DNA of 8,836 nt from Holosporaceae bacterium (GTDB lineage: Bacteria; Pseudomonadota; Alphaproteobacteria; UBA3830): assembly GCA_031276835.1 (NCBI GenBank), contig JAISMI010000066.1:1-8836 (forward strand), written 5' to 3'. This document shows positions 5,880-8,836 of this stretch, in pieces. The notes beneath the pieces were generated by a model. The model was not told the DNA's origin. It searched no databases and saw nothing but the letters and a program-made list of their open reading frames with translations. Both the position numbers and the translations under genes were made by a program. How positions within the stretch are numbered: position 1 is the first letter of the stretch; each line of letters begins with the position of its first letter.

Positions 5880-7754
5880 TTACTCCAATAAAGACTTTAA
5901 ACGACGACGTTTGGAGCGGGATTTTGCATATACGGCCTCCATTCTTATTTGAGTTTCCGGCGCAGATTTTTTATGACCGAGAGCCGCCATCATAAACTCT
6001 CGCCAAGCAATGGCCGGCAAAACTCCTCCGGTGATTTTTTGATTCATGGGACTGTTATCGTCGTTACCGATCCAAACTCCAGTAACCAGAGGGCCGGCAA
6101 ATCCAATAAAACTGGCGTCTCGACTATCGTTGCTGGTGCCGGTTTTTCCATAACAATCGACGGGAATTTTCGCTCGTTTTCCCGTTCCGTGTTCCATAAG
6201 AGCTTTCATCATGATTTTCATTTTTTCGCTATCCCCGCGGGATATCGCTCTAACGCTCTTTTTTTGATGGGCGCGATAGAGAACTTTTCCCTTCTGCGTC
6301 CTGATGCTGATTATTCCAAACGGAGACATTTTTATGCCGTCGTTCATGGCGGCGCCGTAGGCGGAGGTCATTTCCAGTAGATTAACTCCGCCGGCCCCCA
6401 ATGCCGAAGCGAAATTTCTTCCGATTTCACTTGTAATTCCAAGCCGTTCGGCAACGTTAATGATTGCATTCATGCCAACTTTCTGGGCAAGTCTGACGGC
6501 GCAAGTGTTAATGGATTTCACAAAAGCCTCTAAAAGAGTAACGCTGCCAACGCTTTTATGGTGATAATTCTTCGGAGACCAATTGCCAATGGTAATGGGC
6601 ATGTCGCTAACGTTATCATAAATATCCATACCGTTTTCTAAAGCCGCGAGAAATACAAAATATTTAAAGGCAGATCCAAAAGATCGTAAAGCAAGAGCTC
6701 GGTTATACTGACTCGTGCTGTAAGTGTGCCCTCCGACCATAGCCCGAACGGCGCCCGTTTTATCCAAAGCCACCAGAGCCATTTGGCTGGCTCCATTTTT
6801 AAATCCATGCTCGTTGAGGACCCTTCTTATAATGTAGGTGGCGTTTTTTTGCAGTTTAGAATCCAGCGTAGTCCTGACGACGAGATCTTCATCGCCTATG
6901 CCCGCCAATTCCTGCACCTGCTCCAAAGACCAATCGGTGAAATAGCGATTTTCATCCATGGGAATGGACAGTCGACTCAATCTTTCTTTTTCCAACAGAG
7001 CTTCCTTCATATCATTTTCCGAGATATATCCGGATTCCGCCATACTGGCCAACACTAAAGCGGTTCTATCATCGGATTTATCCGCGTTATAAAAAGGAGA
7101 ATATGCGGCCGGAGATTTCAGAACTCCAGCCAACTTCGCGGCCTCGTATAGAGTTAATTGAGTAGCTTTTTTACCGAAAAATCTATAGGCGGCGGCGTCG
7201 ATTCCATAGGCGCCTCCGCCAAAATAGACCCTATTGAGATAAATGGACAATATCTGCTTTTTACTAAATTTTCTTTCCAGCCAGAGAGCAAGAATCAACT
7301 CCTGAATCTTTCTCTTTAGGGCTTTACTCTGGGACAGAAATAGATTTTTCGCCAACTGTTGCGTAAGCGTTGATCCGCCCTGAACAATGCGGCGATTTAC
7401 GATGTTCGTCCACATAGCCCGAGCAATTCCCAATAAATCTACTCCACAATGTTGGTGGAAGCGGCGATCTTCGATGGCAATGACGGCGTTTCCAACGTAT
7501 TTTGGCAGTTGATCGACTTTCACAACGTTGCGAAACAGATCTCCATAGGCGGCGATGCTCTCGCCGTCGTAGGATTCAAAAATTATACTGGCGCGCCGTC
7601 CTTTGGTCTCGAGATTATCAAGATCCGGCATGTCGTGAATGCAAAATAAAAATACAAAAAATCCAATTACAAAAGAAAATATTACGGAAGATATTAGAAA
7701 ATTATAAAATCTACGACGACTTCCGGAAAATAATTTCCTTTTTTTGCGGGACAT
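5880..7754 (-). CDS. Class A penicillin-binding protein (PBP1A-type glycosyltransferase/transpeptidase)
   Basis: This bifunctional enzyme polymerises lipid II into glycan strands and cross-links the stem peptides at the periplasmic face. A basic N-terminus and one membrane anchor (about 19-38) precede the family 51 glycosyltransferase domain. Its motifs are AIEDRRFHQHCG (93-104, catalytic E95), GGSTLTQQLAKN (126-137), RKIQE (148-152) and KKQILSIYLN (165-174). The transpeptidase domain follows, with SAFK (S361 nucleophile, K364), SIN (414-416) and KTGT (537-540). All catalytic residues are present. At 624 residues it is shorter than the ~800-residue PBP1A proteins and appears to lack the extra inserted domain. 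The context of the active serine, RSFGSAFKYF, departs from the usual RQPGSxFKP. The tail is very basic (KSRSKRRRLK). Its ATG overlaps the gyrB stop by one base (TAATG), suggesting translational coupling. Exact subfamily (1A or 1C-like) is uncertain. Confidence 0.95.
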   Translation of the reverse strand: MSRKKRKLFSGSRRRFYNFLISSVIFSFVIGFFVFLFCIHDMPDLDNLETKGRRASIIFESYDGESIAAYGDLFRNVVKVDQLPKYVGNAVIAIEDRRFHQHCGVDLLGIARAMWTNIVNRRIVQGGSTLTQQLAKNLFLSQSKALKRKIQELILALWLERKFSKKQILSIYLNRVYFGGGAYGIDAAAYRFFGKKATQLTLYEAAKLAGVLKSPAAYSPFYNADKSDDRTALVLASMAESGYISENDMKEALLEKERLSRLSIPMDENRYFTDWSLEQVQELAGIGDEDLVVRTTLDSKLQKNATYIIRRVLNEHGFKNGASQMALVALDKTGAVRAMVGGHTYSTSQYNRALALRSFGSAFKYFVFLAALENGMDIYDNVSDMPITIGNWSPKNYHHKSVGSVTLLEAFVKSINTCAVRLAQKVGMNAIINVAERLGITSEIGRNFASALGAGGVNLLEMTSAYGAAMNDGIKMSPFGIISIRTQKGKVLYRAHQKKSVRAISRGDSEKMKIMMKALMEHGTGKRAKIPVDCYGKTGTSNDSRDASFIGFAGPLVTGVWIGNDDNSPMNQKITGGVLPAIAWREFMMAALGHKKSAPETQIRMEAVYAKSRSKRRRLKSLLE

Positions 7755-8836
7755 TACACATCCAAATTAACAACATTTAGCGCATTTTCCTGTATGAAAT
7801 CACGACGCGGTTCGACGACTTCTCCCATCAGGGTCGAAAAAATTTCGTCCACCTCCTCCAGATGCGAAAATTTCACCTGCATGAGCACTCGGGCATTGGG
7901 ATCAATGGTAGTTTCCCAGAGTTGCTCGGGATCCATTTCCCCAAGACCTTTATAGCGATTGAGAGTTATCCCCTTTCTGGCGGCGGCCATAAATTTATCA
8001 AAAAAATCTATCGGCGATTTTACCGTTATTGTCGCTTCCTTCATTTTCAACTCGGCAAACCCACGAGAAAATGAGGAAAAAATGTCCAATTCATTGGAGA
8101 GAGATTGTATTTCGTGCAACTCAAAAATCCCCTTTGAAACCTCGAACGTTTCGGCGACATTTCTCAATATTTTGCTAAAAATATAGCTACTCCCGTTGTC
8201 CTCCGCGTTCCATTCGCCGTTGTCGACTCTTTTTAGATAATCGCATACGGCGGCTTTATCCTGATTATGCATAAATTCCAGCAGCAATAATCCTTCGAGT
8301 AGAGTCGCGTTATTTATTTTATTATTGACGTGCGAGACGGCTTTTTTTATTTTTTCCGCCTGCGTAACAAAATGACGAATGTCGTTGGAGGAAATTACTT
8401 CTCCGTCAAACAATTTTAGCGACGCGGTCGGCACGGCGGAATCCAGCAGATAGTCCTCGAGAGCCTTTTCATCCCTAATGTAAACTTGAGAAGCGCCGCG
8501 TTTCACTCTGTAAAGCGGAGGACGGGCAATGTAGAGATATCCTTTTTCTATGATGGGTTTCATATGTCGAAAAAAGAAAGTCAATAGCAGAGTTCTAATG
8601 TGACTGCCGTCGACGTCGGCGTCCGTCATGATAATGATCTTATGATATCGAGCTTTATCCACATTGAAGTCTTCGCCGATTCCGGTTCCAAGAGCCGATA
8701 TCAACGTACCTATGTCCGGCGAAGTTAGAATTCTATCAAAGCGAGCCCGTTCCACATTTAAAATTTTCCCGCGCAGCGGCAATATCGCCTGAGTGCGACG
8801 GTCTCGTCCCTGTTTGGCAGATCCGCCGGCGCTATC
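7754..8836 (-). CDS. gyrB: DNA gyrase subunit B, C-terminal 360 residues (cut by window edge)
   Basis: GyrB supplies the ATPase and metal-binding TOPRIM region of DNA gyrase, which introduces negative supercoils with GyrA. The visible part starts inside the TOPRIM motif [12 protein letters not shown], at its first Asp, so the catalytic Glu is just outside. The metal-binding [12 protein letters not shown] is at visible residues 70-81, and [17 protein letters not shown] and [19 protein letters not shown] lie near the C-terminus. GSHIR after TDADVD and the C-terminal ending [11 protein letters not shown] favour GyrB over the paralogue Par[17 protein letters not shown] and [10 protein letters not shown] resemble alphaproteobacterial proteins. 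The frame is open to the right edge, so the true start lies beyond it. The stop TAA shares its last base with the ATG of the PBP gene. No internal stop or gap is seen. Confidence 0.97.
   Translation of the reverse strand, partial: DSAGGSAKQGRDRRTQAILPLRGKILNVERARFDRILTSPDIGTLISALGTGIGEDFNVDKARYHKIIIMTDADVDGSHIRTLLLTFFFRHMKPIIEKGYLYIARPPLYRVKRGASQVYIRDEKALEDYLLDSAVPTASLKLFDGEVISSNDIRHFVTQAEKIKKAVSHVNNKINNATLLEGLLLLEFMHNQDKAAVCDYLKRVDNGEWNAEDNGSSYIFSKILRNVAETFEVSKGIFELHEIQSLSNELDIFSSFSRGFAELKMKEATITVKSPIDFFDKFMAAARKGITLNRYKGLGEMDPEQLWETTIDPNARVLMQVKFSHLEEVDEIFSTLMGEVVEPRRDFIQENALNVVNLDV

Noticed and set aside
1..8836. Mobile element, CRISPR, toxin-antitoxin, defence cassette, tRNA or rRNA
   Set aside because: No transposase or integrase motifs, terminal repeats, repeat-spacer arrays, paired small toxin-like genes or RNA gene folds were found on reading both strands.

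Overview
The window looks like a chromosomal segment of an alphaproteobacterium, probably a host-associated or reduced-genome lineage. The GyrB C-terminal half, the ruvC-ruvA-ruvB order and the class A penicillin-binding protein all read as alphaproteobacterial. A ProP-like permease of the metabolite:H+ symporter family and a long secreted coiled-coil protein of unknown function are compatible with an intracellular lifestyle (Holosporales/Rickettsiales-like). That last point is inference, and no marker here fixes the order. Base composition is moderately AT-rich, and TTG and GTG starts appear.

Every confident gene lies on the minus strand, so transcription runs from high to low coordinates. 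From the right edge: the C-terminal 360 residues of gyrB (7754-8836, cut by the window); a class A penicillin-binding protein whose ATG overlaps the gyrB stop (5880-7754); accA (4850-5785) behind its own candidate promoter; a metabolite:H+ symporter-type permease nine bases after accA (3623-4840); a 235-bp spacer; a signal-peptide-bearing coiled-coil protein of 456 residues with no recognised family (2017-3387); a roughly 200-bp spacer with a weak plus-strand small ORF; and the tightly packed ruvC-ruvA-ruvB operon (1-1795, ruvB cut at the left edge).

Functionally this is mostly housekeeping. It covers DNA supercoiling (GyrB), cell-wall polymerisation and cross-linking (the bifunctional PBP), the first committed step of fatty-acid synthesis (AccA), solute uptake (the permease), and Holliday-junction migration and cleavage (RuvABC). 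Catalytic motifs are intact wherever they are visible.

The least explained parts are the secreted coiled-coil protein and the two spacers. I see no tRNA, rRNA, insertion sequence, CRISPR array, phage gene or defence cassette, and no convincing new multi-gene system.
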